Of a stretch of 64,000 bases of DNA, positions 9,509 to 23,005 are shown piece by piece. Where the stretch lies: the NCBI RefSeq assembly GCF_001593285.1, contig NZ_CP012529.1, forward strand, positions 3,100,001 to 3,164,000, given 5' to 3'. Below the pieces are notes generated by a model. It did no database searches and was not told where the DNA came from. It was given only the letters and a program-made list of their open reading frames with translations. Every line of letters starts with the position of its first letter. Positions within the stretch are counted from its first letter, which is position 1. The position numbers and the translations under genes were made by a program. The stretch comes from Psychrobacter sp. P2G3. GTDB lineage: Bacteria > Pseudomonadota > Gammaproteobacteria > Pseudomonadales > Moraxellaceae.

Positions 9509-10225
9509 TTAGTTGCCTTCTTTAACGAACAGATAGCCTTTACTGCGTACCGTCTTAATACGTTTTGGATTTTCTGGATCATCACCAATTTTAGGACGAA
9601 TACGTGAGATACGCACATCGATAGAGCGATCTTGACCATCATATTCGATACCACGCAGACGCTCAAAGATATCTTCGCGTGACAGAATGCGACCAGCATT
9701 AGACGCAAGTAACCATAATAGATCATATTCAGCACTGGTAAAGTCAACCAACTCATCACCTAGTGTCACAGAGCGACCACCATTATCGATGACCAATTCA
9801 CCAAACTCAAGACGCTGTGGTACATCTTCTGATGGTGCATTTTCAGAGCGACGTAGCAAAGCACGGATACGTGCTAACAGCACACGTGGTTGAGCTGGCT
9901 TAGCAACGTAATCATCAGCACCCATCTCAAGACCTAACACCTGATCCATATCTTCTGTACGTGCCGTCAGCATCAGAATTGGGTTTTGATAATGTGGACG
10001 CACTTCACGACAAACGGTCAGACCATCACTACCAGGAAGCATGACATCAAGTACCACTAAATCTGGTTGTTCATTGACGATACGACGAATGGCGCGATTA
10101 CCATCAGTTTCAATGGCTACTTCTAAACCATTCTTGACCAAATAATCTTGGGTCAACATAGCCAGACGCTCATCATCCTCAACAATCAAAATTCGGGGGG
10201 TGTTGTCTTCTTCAGTCATTGTCAT
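9509..10225 (-). CDS. bfmR: Response regulator BfmR
   Basis: This 238-residue OmpR/PhoB-type regulator has a receiver domain (ILIVEDDERLAMLTQDYL, phosphoacceptor Asp60 in VVLDVMLPG, TARTEDMDQVLGLEMGADDY, conserved Lys in VAKPAQ). A winged-helix DNA-binding domain follows (SREDIFERLRGIEYDGQDRS and IDVRISRIRPKIGDDPENPK). The receiver is nearly identical to Acinetobacter BfmR as I remember it. I chose the ATG at 10225, preceded by GAGGATACAACA, over an upstream in-frame start at 10339. A second in-frame ATG follows two codons later. The bfmS sensor gene is downstream, separated by a terminator. Confidence 0.92.
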   Translation of the reverse strand: MTMTEEDNTPRILIVEDDERLAMLTQDYLVKNGLEVAIETDGNRAIRRIVNEQPDLVVLDVMLPGSDGLTVCREVRPHYQNPILMLTARTEDMDQVLGLEMGADDYVAKPAQPRVLLARIRALLRRSENAPSEDVPQRLEFGELVIDNGGRSVTLGDELVDFTSAEYDLLWLLASNAGRILSREDIFERLRGIEYDGQDRSIDVRISRIRPKIGDDPENPKRIKTVRSKGYLFVKEGN

Positions 10226-10758
10226 TGTTGTATCCTCTAATGTATAAAAATTAATAGCAGGGAATTTAGTAGCACAATAAAATGGAACAATTGATGTTCT
10301 TATGGATGGTGCAAACGTGGTAGGACAGTATACTATCAAATAGTCAGCTTCCTATACTATAGCTTATTGTCGTTAACAAAACCTATAAAGAAGATATCCT
10401 AAAATTTTAGTCAACGTCCAGTAATTTTAAGTTTTTAATTACTACTATGATTAACTATAGCCCTAACTAGCTATAAATCAAATATTATAGAAAAATTGTT
10501 CAGTGACTATTAAAGCTCACTACTCATAATATAACTAAATATAACCATTACTGCTAGTGGCTTAGATGTAGCTAGTATATCGAACTTAATAAGTTCGTTA
10601 GTTACTTTGATAAAAGTAAACATTTAAGCTCTAAACAGTCTTTACGTTATTGCTGATTATAATCATTAGCACTTTTCTTGCAGCAAAAAAAACAGCCCTT
10701 AAAGGACTGTTTTTATAATACATTAATTAGCGTTAAAGTGAAGTATTTTCAAACAACC
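10226..10758. other. Intergenic region between atpC and bfmR
   Basis: These 533 AT-rich bp hold the atpC terminator at the left end and, by position, the bfmR promoter at the right end. I see no coding sequence or other clear structure in the middle. Confidence 0.6.
10684..10714 (-). terminator. Terminator of the atp operon
   Basis: On the minus strand a stem AAAAACAGTCCTT with AAGGGCTGTTTTT (one G-U pair) and a very short loop is followed by a T tract. It lies 45 bp past the atpC stop. Confidence 0.8.
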
Positions 10759-11175
10759 TTAAGCACGGTTTTTATATTTGCGGATAGTCTGTAACTGTGC
10801 AACTGACTCTGCTAATGAAGCTAATGCTGCATTGGTTTGGACAGTATCAGACTGGTTAACGAGCATCTGTTCAGCTTTCTTACGTGCTTCAACGATTTTA
10901 CTTTCGTCAAGGTTATGTGCACGCATCGCTGTATCGGCTAACACCGTAACCATTTTTGGTTGTACTTCTAACACACCACCTGATACGTAAATGACTTCTT
11001 CTTCACCGTTAGGCGTTTGCACTCGCATCGGGCCAGGTTTTAGCAAAGTAATAAGTGGTGTGTGGCCTGGCAACACACCAATTTCGCCTTCGCTACCGCT
11101 AGCGATTAACATACTTATTTCGCCTGAATATAACTCTTCACGGGCACTTACGACGCGACATTGTAACGTTGCCAT
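10759..11175 (-). CDS. atpC: F1Fo ATP synthase subunit epsilon
   Basis: Epsilon is part of the central rotor stalk and an inhibitor of ATP hydrolysis. The 138-residue protein starts MATLQCRVVSAREELYSGE and has the conserved GEIGVLPGHTPLITLLKPG beta-sandwich motif and a C-terminal helical hairpin (ARKKAEQMLVN...SLAESVAQLQTIRKYKNRA). I chose the ATG at 11175, preceded by AAGGAATTAGGT; an upstream in-frame start 27 bp earlier is less likely. It is the last gene of atpBEFHAGDC, 104 bp after atpD, and ends in a terminator. Confidence 0.97.
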   Translation of the reverse strand: MATLQCRVVSAREELYSGEISMLIASGSEGEIGVLPGHTPLITLLKPGPMRVQTPNGEEEVIYVSGGVLEVQPKMVTVLADTAMRAHNLDESKIVEARKKAEQMLVNQSDTVQTNAALASLAESVAQLQTIRKYKNRA

Positions 11176-11279
11176 ACCTAATTCCTTACGTTCAAAACAC
11201 AATCAAAACTGCGATGCATTACTGACGAGTAGACATCATAATTATAATCTATCTACTCGTTAGCGACTACTGATACAAA

Positions 11280-12731
<1,452 letters not shown>

Positions 12732-12751
12732 CTATATATAGGTGTAGTCAA

Positions 12752-13633
12752 TTATGAAACAGCAGCAGCACCGCCAACGATTTCCGAGATTTCTCGGGTA
12801 ATCGCCGCTTGACGCAGCTTGTTATAAACCAACTGTAAATCGTTAATTAGGTCACCAGCATTATCTGTTGCCGCTTTCATAGCCACCATACGTGACGACT
12901 GTTCAGAGGCAATATTTTCCATTACCGCTTGGTACACAATCGATTCGATATAGCGCCCAAGTAAGTCATCAATCAAAGTTTTGATATCAGGCTCGTAGAT
13001 ATAATCCCAGCTAAGTTCCGTCTGCATACCGCTTTCTTCATCGCTAAATGAACCCTCTGGCAAAGGTACCAGTTGATTAACAGTTGGCTTTTGAGTCATG
13101 GCATTGACGAACTTGTTATATACGACATAGATACGGTCTATTTTACCGTTACTATAGTCATCAAGCATAGCTTGAACCGGTGAGTTTATTTGCTCAAAGG
13201 TCGGCTTATCGCCATAGTCAGTTACTGCAGAAGTTACTTTACCGCCAAAGCTCTTAAAAAAGCTAACACCTTTAGCACCAATAACGGCAAATTCAGCTTG
13301 AACTGACTGATCTTGATAGTTCTGAATACTTTTAGATAATGCTTTGAATAGGTTAATATTCAAACCACCCGCAAGTCCGCGATCGGATGTGATGACGATG
13401 TAGCCAACCTTATCTACTGGACGCGATACCATGTACGGATGTTTATAGTCTGATGAAGCATGCACCAAATGTGAAATAACCCGGCGCATACTATCAGCAT
13501 ACGGGCGACCCACTTCCATGCGCTCTTGAGCACGGCGCATTTTACTCGCCGCTACCATTTGCATGGCACGAGTAATTTTTTGGGTGCTTTTAATACTGGT
13601 GACTTTGGCACGTATCTCTTTTAAGCTTGCCAT
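12752..13633 (-). CDS. atpG: F1Fo ATP synthase subunit gamma
   Basis: Gamma is the rotating central shaft. The 293-residue protein begins [40 protein letters not shown] (N-terminal coiled coil), has [13 protein letters not shown], and ends with the conserved C-terminal helix ([20 protein letters not shown] and [20 protein letters not shown]). The 218-bp gap to atpA upstream is larger than other gaps in the operon and holds a hairpin. Confidence 0.98.
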   Translation of the reverse strand: MASLKEIRAKVTSIKSTQKITRAMQMVAASKMRRAQERMEVGRPYADSMRRVISHLVHASSDYKHPYMVSRPVDKVGYIVITSDRGLAGGLNINLFKALSKSIQNYQDQSVQAEFAVIGAKGVSFFKSFGGKVTSAVTDYGDKPTFEQINSPVQAMLDDYSNGKIDRIYVVYNKFVNAMTQKPTVNQLVPLPEGSFSDEESGMQTELSWDYIYEPDIKTLIDDLLGRYIESIVYQAVMENIASEQSSRMVAMKAATDNAGDLINDLQLVYNKLRQAAITREISEIVGGAAAVS

Positions 13634-13766
13634 AATGATTCCAATATAAGAGGGTTAAAAAGCATTGGCGCATGCAACAATCAATTAATATAAAAAATTA
13701 AACTTGCAGAATAATGTTTTTCATTCTTGTAGCATTGCGCGATCTAATACCGTCAATGGTTAGAAC

Positions 13767-13801
13767 AGTGGCGCAAATATCTATTCAGACAACGCGCCAC
13801 T
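13767..13801. other. Hairpin in the atpA-atpG spacer
   Basis: An 8-bp perfect inverted repeat (AGTGGCGC and GCGCCACT) with a 19-nt loop lies in the 218-bp spacer between atpA and atpG. It has no T tract on the minus strand, so an mRNA processing or stability element is more likely than a full terminator. Confidence 0.5.
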
Positions 13802-13851
13802 TTATCAAGCTATAAACTACAGCTATAACCAATTCGGCTTAACCCGTTAAA

Positions 13852-15396
13852 TTAATAACTGTGATTTTGTTTAAAGGTCTCTAAAGCTGACTTTAAACGA
13901 CCTGCGATGTCATCATTGTAGTTCGCAGTATCATCAATCTCACGCATCAATTCACTTTGCTCATCATGCATATAACGTAAGTAAGCTTCTTCAAAAGAAC
14001 CAATTTTTTCAACTGGTACATCTGCTAAGAATCCTTCGTTTGAAGCATAGATAACAGCTGCTTGTTCAGCAACAGACATTGGCTGATACTGTTTTTGCTT
14101 CATAAGTTCAGTAACACGCTCACCATGATCAAGCTGTTCGCGAGTCGCATCATCAAGATCTGATGCAAACTGAGCAAAAGCGGCTAGTTCACGATACTGA
14201 GCTAGTGCAGTACGGATACCACCAGATAGCTTTTTGATAATCTTAGTCTGAGCAGCACCACCAACACGAGATACCGAAATACCAGCGTTTACTGCTGGAC
14301 GAATACCTGAGTTAAATAAGCTAGATTCTAAGAAAATCTGACCATCAGTAATTGAAATTACGTTGGTTGGTACGAATGCAGATACGTCACCAGCTTGAGT
14401 TTCAATAATCGGTAATGCGGTTAACGAACCAGTTTTACCAACTACTTCACCGTTAGTGAATTTCTCTACATAAGCCGCGTTTACACGTGATGCACGCTCA
14501 AGTAGACGTGAATGTAAATAGAATACGTCCCCTGGATAAGCTTCACGACCTGGCGGACGACGTAACAATAGTGAAATCTGACGATAAGCGACGGCTTGTT
14601 TTGATAAATCATCAAATACAATTAGTGCGTCTTCACCGCGGTCACGGAAGTACTCGCCCATCGTACAACCTGAGTACGGTGCGATATACTGTAGTGCTGC
14701 TGGCTCTGAAGCTGAAGCAACTACTACCGTAGTGTATTCAAGTGCGCCAGTTTGCTCAAGCTTACGTACAACGTTAGCGATCGTAGAACGCTTCTGACCG
14801 ATGGCCACGTATACACACTTAATACCAGATGATTTCTGTGCAATGATTGCATCGATAGCCATAGCGGTTTTACCCGTCTGACGATCACCAATGATAAGCT
14901 CACGCTGACCACGACCAATTGGGATCATGGTATCAACGGCTTTATAACCAGTCATTACTGGTTGATCTACTGATTGACGGTCGATAACGCCTGGAGCGAT
15001 TTTTTCGACTTTGTCAGTCATCTTAGCATCGATAGGACCTTTACCATCAATAGGATTACCCAAGGCGTCAACAACACGGCCTAGCAGCTCAGGACCTACC
15101 GGTACTTCAAGAATACGACCAGTACAATAGGCTTTTTGACCTTCTTGCAGCTTTAGGTAATCACCAAGTACTACCGCGCCAACAGAATCACGCTCTAAGT
15201 TAAGAGCCATTCCGTAGATTTCGCCTTCAAACTCAATCATTTCGCCGTACATGGCATCTTCAAGACCATGAATCTGCACGATACCGTCAGATACTTTGAC
15301 AATCGTGCCTTCATTCTTTGCAGTTGCACCCGCATCAAGGTCTTGAATACGCTGCTTAATCAGGTTACTGATTTCCGCTGGATTCAATTGTTGCAT
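13852..15396 (-). CDS. atpA: F1Fo ATP synthase subunit alpha
   Basis: This is the non-catalytic nucleotide-binding F1 subunit, of normal length (514 residues). It shows the P-loop [16 protein letters not shown] near residue 170, [40 protein letters not shown], and the arginine-finger region [15 protein letters not shown] ([22 protein letters not shown]). The AAAGGAAACAAGGCA leader gives a good ribosome-binding site. It follows atpH by 92 bp. Confidence 0.99.
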   Translation of the reverse strand: MQQLNPAEISNLIKQRIQDLDAGATAKNEGTIVKVSDGIVQIHGLEDAMYGEMIEFEGEIYGMALNLERDSVGAVVLGDYLKLQEGQKAYCTGRILEVPVGPELLGRVVDALGNPIDGKGPIDAKMTDKVEKIAPGVIDRQSVDQPVMTGYKAVDTMIPIGRGQRELIIGDRQTGKTAMAIDAIIAQKSSGIKCVYVAIGQKRSTIANVVRKLEQTGALEYTTVVVASASEPAALQYIAPYSGCTMGEYFRDRGEDALIVFDDLSKQAVAYRQISLLLRRPPGREAYPGDVFYLHSRLLERASRVNAAYVEKFTNGEVVGKTGSLTALPIIETQAGDVSAFVPTNVISITDGQIFLESSLFNSGIRPAVNAGISVSRVGGAAQTKIIKKLSGGIRTALAQYRELAAFAQFASDLDDATREQLDHGERVTELMKQKQYQPMSVAEQAAVIYASNEGFLADVPVEKIGSFEEAYLRYMHDEQSELMREIDDTANYNDDIAGRLKSALETFKQNHSY

Positions 15397-15488
15397 TGCC
15401 TTGTTTCCTTTAATTTATGATAACCCGCCCACTGACTTAAATGCTCTTATATCACGCAGTTTTTATTCAACTGCGCCGACGAATGGCA

Positions 15489-16112
15489 TTAGGCAGTTAG
15501 CTGTGTTTTTAACTGTTGTAACTTGCCACGCATAGAATCATCGATGATTTTATCACCAATTTTGATCGTAGCGCCTGCCAAAAGACTAGGATCAACCGCT
15601 TCATGAATTACTACACTAGCATTTAGCGAGGCAGCAAGACGTGTTTCCAACAGCTCACGCTGTGCGTCGGTCAATGGATAGGCAGAAGTCACATATGCGT
15701 CAAGCTGCTTTAAGCTTAAAGCCTTGTGACGGCGATAATGCTCATAAACTTCAGGAAGCAGTGCCAGACGCTCTTGTTCTGATAACTGATTAACGAAGTT
15801 GCTAAGCGCTATTGATACTTTTGGATAGCTGGCGTTACTGTCATGGCGATGCCCTTGGGTCTCACCTAACAACTGCTTAAAAGCAGAATCACTAGCGCTA
15901 GCTACTTGTGTATCATAAAGATCGACCAAAGCAGCTGACTTATGCTCAGCAGAAACGGCTGGATTGTCTAGCAACGGTTGGAACGATTTGTCATTGACAA
16001 TCGTACTGGCAATGAATAAGAAGTCTTCCCATTCATTGACCACTCCGTGTTCATTGGCATAGTCAAACGCGGCTTTAGCGTACGGTCGTGCTAAGGTTGA
16101 TAAGTCAGCCAT
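15489..16112 (-). CDS. atpH: F1Fo ATP synthase subunit delta
   Basis: Delta joins the peripheral stalk to the top of F1. The protein (207 residues) is longer than the usual roughly 178 residues because of an insert around residues 75-100 ([20 protein letters not shown]) before the conserved [20 protein letters not shown] helix. The C-terminal signature [20 protein letters not shown] is intact. The gene lies 13 bp after atpF and 92 bp before atpA. Confidence 0.96.
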   Translation of the reverse strand: MADLSTLARPYAKAAFDYANEHGVVNEWEDFLFIASTIVNDKSFQPLLDNPAVSAEHKSAALVDLYDTQVASASDSAFKQLLGETQGHRHDSNASYPKVSIALSNFVNQLSEQERLALLPEVYEHYRRHKALSLKQLDAYVTSAYPLTDAQRELLETRLAASLNASVVIHEAVDPSLLAGATIKIGDKIIDDSMRGKLQQLKTQLTA

Positions 16113-16125
16113 TATATCCTCACAA

Positions 16126-16596
16126 TTACAGCTTCGCCGCCAGTTGGTCTAACATACTGGCATGTTTTTGCACATCGACTTTTTCTTGCAAAATCTTCTC
16201 TGCACCAAGTACAGCCAGTTCAGCAACTTGGGCACGCAATGATTCGCGCGCTTGATTGATTTCTTGGTCGATAGACGCTTGCGCTTGTTGACGAATGCGC
16301 TCGCCTTCCATTTGGGCTTGCGATTTAGCATCTTCGACGAGCTGATTGGCGCTTTTATTTGCTTGCTCGATCAAAGCCGCAGCTTTAGTCTTTGCAAGAT
16401 CAAGCTCCTGCTGTACATCTTGCTCCGCGGTAGCCAAATCTGCTTTTGCTTTTTCTGCGGCATTCAAGCCTTCAGCAATTTTACGCTGACGCTCATTAAT
16501 GGCACCGATAAGTGGTGGCCACACGAATTTCATGCAAAAAATCACAAATATTGCAAAAGCAATGGCTTGACCGATGAGGGTAGAATTGATATTCAC
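16126..16596 (-). CDS. atpF: F1Fo ATP synthase subunit b
   Basis: The 156-residue peripheral-stalk subunit starts [20 protein letters not shown], a single N-terminal membrane helix, followed by [20 protein letters not shown] and a long charged, alanine-rich coiled coil. The length matches the E. coli protein (156). It lies between atpE (117-bp gap) and atpH (13-bp gap). Confidence 0.98.
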   Translation of the reverse strand: MNINSTLIGQAIAFAIFVIFCMKFVWPPLIGAINERQRKIAEGLNAAEKAKADLATAEQDVQQELDLAKTKAAALIEQANKSANQLVEDAKSQAQMEGERIRQQAQASIDQEINQARESLRAQVAELAVLGAEKILQEKVDVQKHASMLDQLAAKL

Positions 16597-16713
16597 GTGA
16601 TCACCTCTTTGTTAATGAAAAATCAGTTTCATTGATCATGTTTGGCAGTCAAATTTTGACTATATTTGATAGAAAAACTCCGAATACCAAACATTTACAA
16701 CTGAGCTTTCTGA

Positions 16714-16980
<267 letters not shown>

Positions 16981-16995
16981 CTATTGAATGTCTAA

Positions 16996-18690
<1,695 letters not shown>

Positions 18691-19089
18691 TTAGCGTATG
18701 TGCCACAACATCCAACTGTGACTAATTTGCATTACCATAAAACCGATAAACAGCGCAGGCGCAGATAGGGGTTGTACGGTAATAAAAATTAGTGCGAAAC
18801 CAAACACTGTCAGTAGCCATTTGGCTGCCTGACCTCGATATAGCTGGCTCACAATATTTCGGCGCGCGCGATATCCCGTGTGCCAAAAGATAAAAAAAGC
18901 AAATACAGCTTGAGTAGCAAAGCTTAATAGCGCACCAATGGCTGTACTCTTCGCTACGATAAGCTGACTTTGTAGCCAGCTAGTATCTAAAATCCAAGCG
19001 ACAATGATTAGGATCAATAGTATCCATGTCTGACGCCTAAGGTAGATAGCGATTTTATCTCTTTGCGTGCGTTTGGCAGGTTTGGTCAT
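18691..19089 (-). CDS. atpI: ATP synthase subunit I (AtpI/UncI family)
   Basis: The 132-residue protein has a basic N-terminus and four hydrophobic segments (about residues 20-38, 45-68, 88-106 and 108-126). The family assists assembly of the c-ring in Fo. Sequence conservation is low, as is usual for AtpI, and the call rests on topology, size, the middle SFATQAVFAFFIFW-like helix and position upstream of atpB. It is oddly distant (825 bp) and separated by a terminator. Confidence 0.8.
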   Translation of the reverse strand: MTKPAKRTQRDKIAIYLRRQTWILLILIIVAWILDTSWLQSQLIVAKSTAIGALLSFATQAVFAFFIFWHTGYRARRNIVSQLYRGQAAKWLLTVFGFALIFITVQPLSAPALFIGFMVMQISHSWMLWHIR

Positions 19090-19375
19090 TAGCTTACCTA
19101 TAGCGTTGGAATAATAACCGCAGCATTTGGATCATAACAGCATATAGATGGCATGCCTAACTATGAACGGTTCACTATACAGCTGTAACCTTTTAACCAA
19201 AATAAAACGCCACTTATTATAAGGAGCAACTAATTATTTAGCAAGCTATATATAGCAAATATCAAGCCTTTAGCTGCTAATTTGCCAATTAATTAGCTAT
19301 AAGTCCAGTAACCATTACTTAATATTCCAACTAAACCCTTTATAACCTTCAGAAATCTCCGAGTGCTATCAATTG

Positions 19376-20323
19376 CTAAGATATGCAATCTCGTATCTGC
19401 TGAGCCATATTAGTCCAGCCGCTGACGAAGTCTTTACTACCACTCATATCTTCAGCTTGTACGGTAGTATCCACTGGCTGAAGCTTGGCCAGCAAACCTT
19501 TAGCAGGACGGCTAGGACTAACCATACACATCCGTTTAGCAGGACGGTGCTCATTAAGCCAACGTAGCTGACTGGCTTTGGGCGCTAGATGATCATCCGT
19601 ACTTAAGCTACCAATAAGCTCTAACTGCAAAGCTTTTTCAATATATTGATAAGCATCATGATAAGCCCAATAAGGATATGTTTTTTGACTATTTGACTTT
19701 GTCAAAGCTACTGCCCTATCGATATGTTGAGCAAATTTCTTTGCGTTGGCTTGATATAGATTTTTGTGTTGTGGATTCGCATGACTGTGAATGACGGCAA
19801 GCGCACGGGTAATTGCCTTAGCATTTTCTGGATCTAGCCAAATATGTGGATCCAACGTACCAGCGATAGGTTTGCCCTCGACATCACGCAACGGATGGCG
19901 ATTAAAAGCATCAAAAGCAAATAAAGAGATGGCATTAGGAGCAGTATTCAAACTGGATGCTAGATTGTTTTCTAGGGGCTCGCCAAACCATACGACAAAC
20001 TTACTATCTTGAATTGCCTTAATATCCCCAGGGCTAATGCTACCATGATGTCCAACCTCTCCTGCTTGTAATAATCTCTGCGCAGACGGCGCGCCCTCAG
20101 TCACTGCATTACTTAATAAAAATAATGGATAGTTGCTTACACTAACCGTTGCTGCTTGTGCAGTCATTATAAATGAGCTCAAGAACAATAAAGATACAGT
20201 TAACATCCGTTTGGGCTGACGTAATAATCGCCGTATTCCATCGAAAGATAAGCAACTGAGCTTATTGTGAGAATGCTTACTTCTTTTGACCATATTCACG
20301 AGATTTTGGTGATTAGGATGCAT
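19376..20323 (-). CDS. znuA: Zinc ABC transporter substrate-binding protein ZnuA
   Basis: ZnuA is the periplasmic zinc-binding protein that delivers Zn to ZnuBC. The product is 315 residues, with a basic n-region and a hydrophobic core (LTVSLLFLSSFIMTAQA) ending near residue 57 as the signal peptide. Metal-ligand regions are visible: EVGHHGSISPGD, TLDPHIWLDPENAKAI, YWAYHDAYQYIE and a final DMSGS segment. The histidine-rich loop typical of enterobacterial ZnuA is short or absent. The gene is divergent from zur-znuCB with a Zur-type palindrome between them. The start at 20323 is uncertain; shorter in-frame starts exist at 20293 and 20206. Confidence 0.93.
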   Translation of the reverse strand: MHPNHQNLVNMVKRSKHSHNKLSCLSFDGIRRLLRQPKRMLTVSLLFLSSFIMTAQAATVSVSNYPLFLLSNAVTEGAPSAQRLLQAGEVGHHGSISPGDIKAIQDSKFVVWFGEPLENNLASSLNTAPNAISLFAFDAFNRHPLRDVEGKPIAGTLDPHIWLDPENAKAITRALAVIHSHANPQHKNLYQANAKKFAQHIDRAVALTKSNSQKTYPYWAYHDAYQYIEKALQLELIGSLSTDDHLAPKASQLRWLNEHRPAKRMCMVSPSRPAKGLLAKLQPVDTTVQAEDMSGSKDFVSGWTNMAQQIRDCIS

Positions 20324-20417
20324 GTGACATTTGTCCTATGAGTATAATTTAGAAAATAGAACTTAGATGAATAGATTAGCAGTGTGGAGATTATAATCTT
20401 CTGCCGCTATTTTATTA

Positions 20418-20432
20418 TGTTATACTATAACA
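20418..20432. promoter_or_regulatory. Candidate Zur operator
   Basis: TGTTATACTATAACA is a perfect palindrome around a central C. It closely resembles the AT-rich GTTATA-N-TATAAC core of gamma-proteobacterial Zur boxes. It lies 95-110 bp from both the divergent znuA and zur starts and could repress both units. Confidence 0.75.
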
Positions 20433-20526
20433 ATAAAAATGGCTAATATATTTGTCATTAATAACCTTTTGAATGTTTTAGCTTATACTGTCGGACGCTA
20501 TATCATTGTTTTTTGGAGTCTATGCT

Positions 20527-21054
20527 ATGTCTTCTACCTTATCCGCTTGTGAGCATTTGCATGATGTTCAGTATTTTACGCCGCGTGATGTCACTGAGCG
20601 TTTAGAAGCAGCTAAAGAACAATGCCGACTACGTGGCGTACGCTTTACTCCGCTTCGTCAGCAAATATATGCGCTGGTATTGCAAACTAATAAACCAGTA
20701 GGTGCTTATGATTTAATCACGAAGCTGCAGCAAATGCGTACTATAGCGACCGCGGCGGGTGATAAAGAGGAAGCGCAAAAAAACGTAGCCCCGCCAACCG
20801 TTTATCGAAGTTTAGAGTTTTTGTTAAGTGAAGGATTGATTCATCAACTGACTTCAATCAATGCCTATGTCCCTTGTTGTCATCCACGTGCGCAACATAC
20901 CGCAGCATTTTTAATCTGTGAGCAGTGCCAGCGTGTGCAAGAATGTAGCAGCTTGCCGGTGCAAGAGATGATGAGCTTTGCGGAGCAAGACGCTGGGTTT
21001 ATTATTACCCGTAGTGTCATTGAAATTAGCGGACGCTGCCAAGCTTGCCAATGA
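20527..21054 (+). CDS. zur: Zinc uptake regulator Zur (Fur family)
   Basis: The 175-residue Fur-family repressor has an N-terminal winged helix (RLRGVRFTPLRQQIYALVLQ, then APPTVYRSLEFLLSEGLIHQ) and a dimerisation domain with structural zinc Cys pairs (CEQCQRVQECSS and the C-terminal CQAC). It should bind DNA when zinc is plentiful and so repress znuA and its own operon. The ATG at 20527 is preceded by GGAG at an 8-bp spacing; an upstream TTG is less likely. The gene leads zur-znuC-znuB, 62 bp before znuC. Confidence 0.93.
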   Translation: MSSTLSACEHLHDVQYFTPRDVTERLEAAKEQCRLRGVRFTPLRQQIYALVLQTNKPVGAYDLITKLQQMRTIATAAGDKEEAQKNVAPPTVYRSLEFLLSEGLIHQLTSINAYVPCCHPRAQHTAAFLICEQCQRVQECSSLPVQEMMSFAEQDAGFIITRSVIEISGRCQACQ

Positions 21055-21116
21055 AGCCTTTATACAATTTTTAGATTTCCACTCCGTTTTTTAATTAATT
21101 TATCGGCTGTCACCCT

Positions 21117-21929
21117 ATGAGCATTTTAGTGCAATCCTCTAATAAGAAACCCCTTCATATACGTACTGACACTCTATCTGCATCTAGTGCTGATAAAGGC
21201 GTACCATTACTTACCTTGAATGATATTAGCTATCATATTGGACAGCAACGATTGGTCCAAAATATTAATATCAATATTGCTGTCAATGAAACTGTTAGCC
21301 TGATCGGTCCAAATGGTGCAGGAAAGTCAACGTTGGTTAAACTTATTTTAGGGCTAATTACACCTACTGAAGGTAAGATTACCGATCATCAGCCGCTACA
21401 ACTGGGTTACGTTCCGCAACGGTTTTCTGTACCTCCTATCTTGCCATTACGAGTACAAGACTTATTGGGACAAGCAGATAAAAAACGTTTAACGCCTGAG
21501 CAACGCCAGTTCATTTTCGATAACTTGTCTTTGAATCATTTATTATCACGGCAAATGCTCCATCTCTCTGGCGGTGAAACCCAACGCGTATTATTGGCAC
21601 GAGCCTTATTAGATAAGCCTAATCTGTTGATTTTAGATGAACCAATGCAAGGGTTAGATCCCGACACTGAGATTTGGCTATATCAGTTTATTGATGAGTT
21701 ACCAGATTTTTTACGTTGCGCGATGCTGGTAGTGTCTCATGATCTACATTGGGTTATGAAAGGCAGCCGACGGGTGATTTGTTTAAACAAGCATATTTGC
21801 TGCGAAGGCCAACCTAGCGAGCTTGCCATCACTGCTGAATTTCAAAAGTTGTTTGGTCATCATTATGAGCAGCCCTATGTGCATAAGCCGCATGCTTGTG
21901 AGCATCACGTAATGAATGATTTACAATAG
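21117..21929 (+). CDS. znuC: Zinc ABC transporter ATP-binding protein ZnuC
   Basis: This 270-residue ATPase powers zinc import through ZnuB. Walker A is GPNGAGKSTLVKLILGL, the Q-loop is YVPQRF, the ABC signature is LSGGETQRVLLARALL, Walker B is LLILDEPMQGLD, and the H-loop is VVSHDLHWV. An N-terminal extension of about 30 residues precedes the ABC domain, and the C-terminus is His-rich (FGHHYEQPYVHKPHACEHHV). The gene lies between zur and znuB, 76 bp before znuB. Confidence 0.96.
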   Translation: MSILVQSSNKKPLHIRTDTLSASSADKGVPLLTLNDISYHIGQQRLVQNININIAVNETVSLIGPNGAGKSTLVKLILGLITPTEGKITDHQPLQLGYVPQRFSVPPILPLRVQDLLGQADKKRLTPEQRQFIFDNLSLNHLLSRQMLHLSGGETQRVLLARALLDKPNLLILDEPMQGLDPDTEIWLYQFIDELPDFLRCAMLVVSHDLHWVMKGSRRVICLNKHICCEGQPSELAITAEFQKLFGHHYEQPYVHKPHACEHHVMNDLQ

Positions 21930-22005
21930 ACCAAACTAAACGTGCCAAAACTAAAAATAGTTTTTACGACTCCTTTCTTATGAAAAAAATTAACGGATAT
22001 CAGTT

Positions 22006-22809
22006 ATGACCGCCTGGTTAGCCATCATTGCCCCTGCTTGGATTGCCGGCAGTATTTTAGGTCTACTATCAGCACCGCTTGGCTGCTTGGTATTATGGCG
22101 ACGCATGGCGTTTTTTGCCGACGCCTTGGCTCATGGGACACTATTGGGAGTTGCACTTGCCGTTTGGTGGCAGCTGCCAATGGGTATTGGTGTTGCCTTG
22201 GTCAGTGTCGTGGTAGTATTAGGACTGGTATTGATTGACGATGAACGTCTACCTACTGATGCGGTATTGGCAGTGGTAGCTGTATCGCTGTTGTGCTTAG
22301 GGCTATTAACCTTGACCCAGCTTACTGATCAACAAGCGAATGTATTAGGATTTTTGTTCGGTAATCTACTTGAGCTTGATTGGGCTGACTTACCACTAAT
22401 CGCTGGCAGTGTGCTGGTAGGATTGGGTTTTTTAACATATATCTGGCCTGCTCAAATAAAACTAGCCACTCATGAAGCGCTTGCCCGAATTCAAGGAATT
22501 AATCCGACACGGCAGCGCCTATTTTTTATGGGTGTATTAGCAGGTTTCTGTGCGATTGCGTTGCAGGCAGTGGGTAGTTTATTGATAAGTGGTTTATTGG
22601 TGTTGCCCGCATTAACGGCACGTTTATGGTCGGCGGCGCCTAGACAGATGGTAATCTTTGCGCTGATCGTAGCACAAGTAGGCGTGACGCTAGGAGTTTG
22701 GGGTAGTATTTGGCTTGATATACAGACTGGACTTGCTATTGTATTAGTGTTGGCTATTTTGTTTTTTGGTGCACTGATCGTATCTAAAATTTGGACTCAG
22801 CCTCATTAA
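22006..22809 (+). CDS. znuB: Zinc ABC transporter permease ZnuB
   Basis: The 267-residue ABC-3 family permease has about seven to eight membrane helices. Conserved stretches include LLSAPLGCLVLWRRMAFFAD, ALAHGTLLGVALA and GSLLISGLLVLPALTARLWS. With ZnuA and ZnuC it forms the high-affinity zinc importer. It is the last gene of the zur-znuC-znuB unit; no clear terminator is seen after it. Confidence 0.96.
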   Translation: MTAWLAIIAPAWIAGSILGLLSAPLGCLVLWRRMAFFADALAHGTLLGVALAVWWQLPMGIGVALVSVVVVLGLVLIDDERLPTDAVLAVVAVSLLCLGLLTLTQLTDQQANVLGFLFGNLLELDWADLPLIAGSVLVGLGFLTYIWPAQIKLATHEALARIQGINPTRQRLFFMGVLAGFCAIALQAVGSLLISGLLVLPALTARLWSAAPRQMVIFALIVAQVGVTLGVWGSIWLDIQTGLAIVLVLAILFFGALIVSKIWTQPH

Positions 22810-23005
22810 ACATTTTACATATCAACTGCTAAGCTGGGTTAAATAATGAAATTGCTTGACAGGACCTGAAGAAAACCATCAACTTTATTTGGCATTTAAA
22901 GCTAGAGGTTTTATAACATTTGTGCTATAAATTCGCTTTAGCATCAGCTTCTACGGCAATTTTTCTTAATCTTTAATTGTCTTGATTTAATAAGGGAATG
23001 ACCTT

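Noticed and set aside
9493..9759. 88-codon minus-strand frame overlapping bfmR
   Set aside because: It is an out-of-frame shadow of the bfmR C-terminal coding region.
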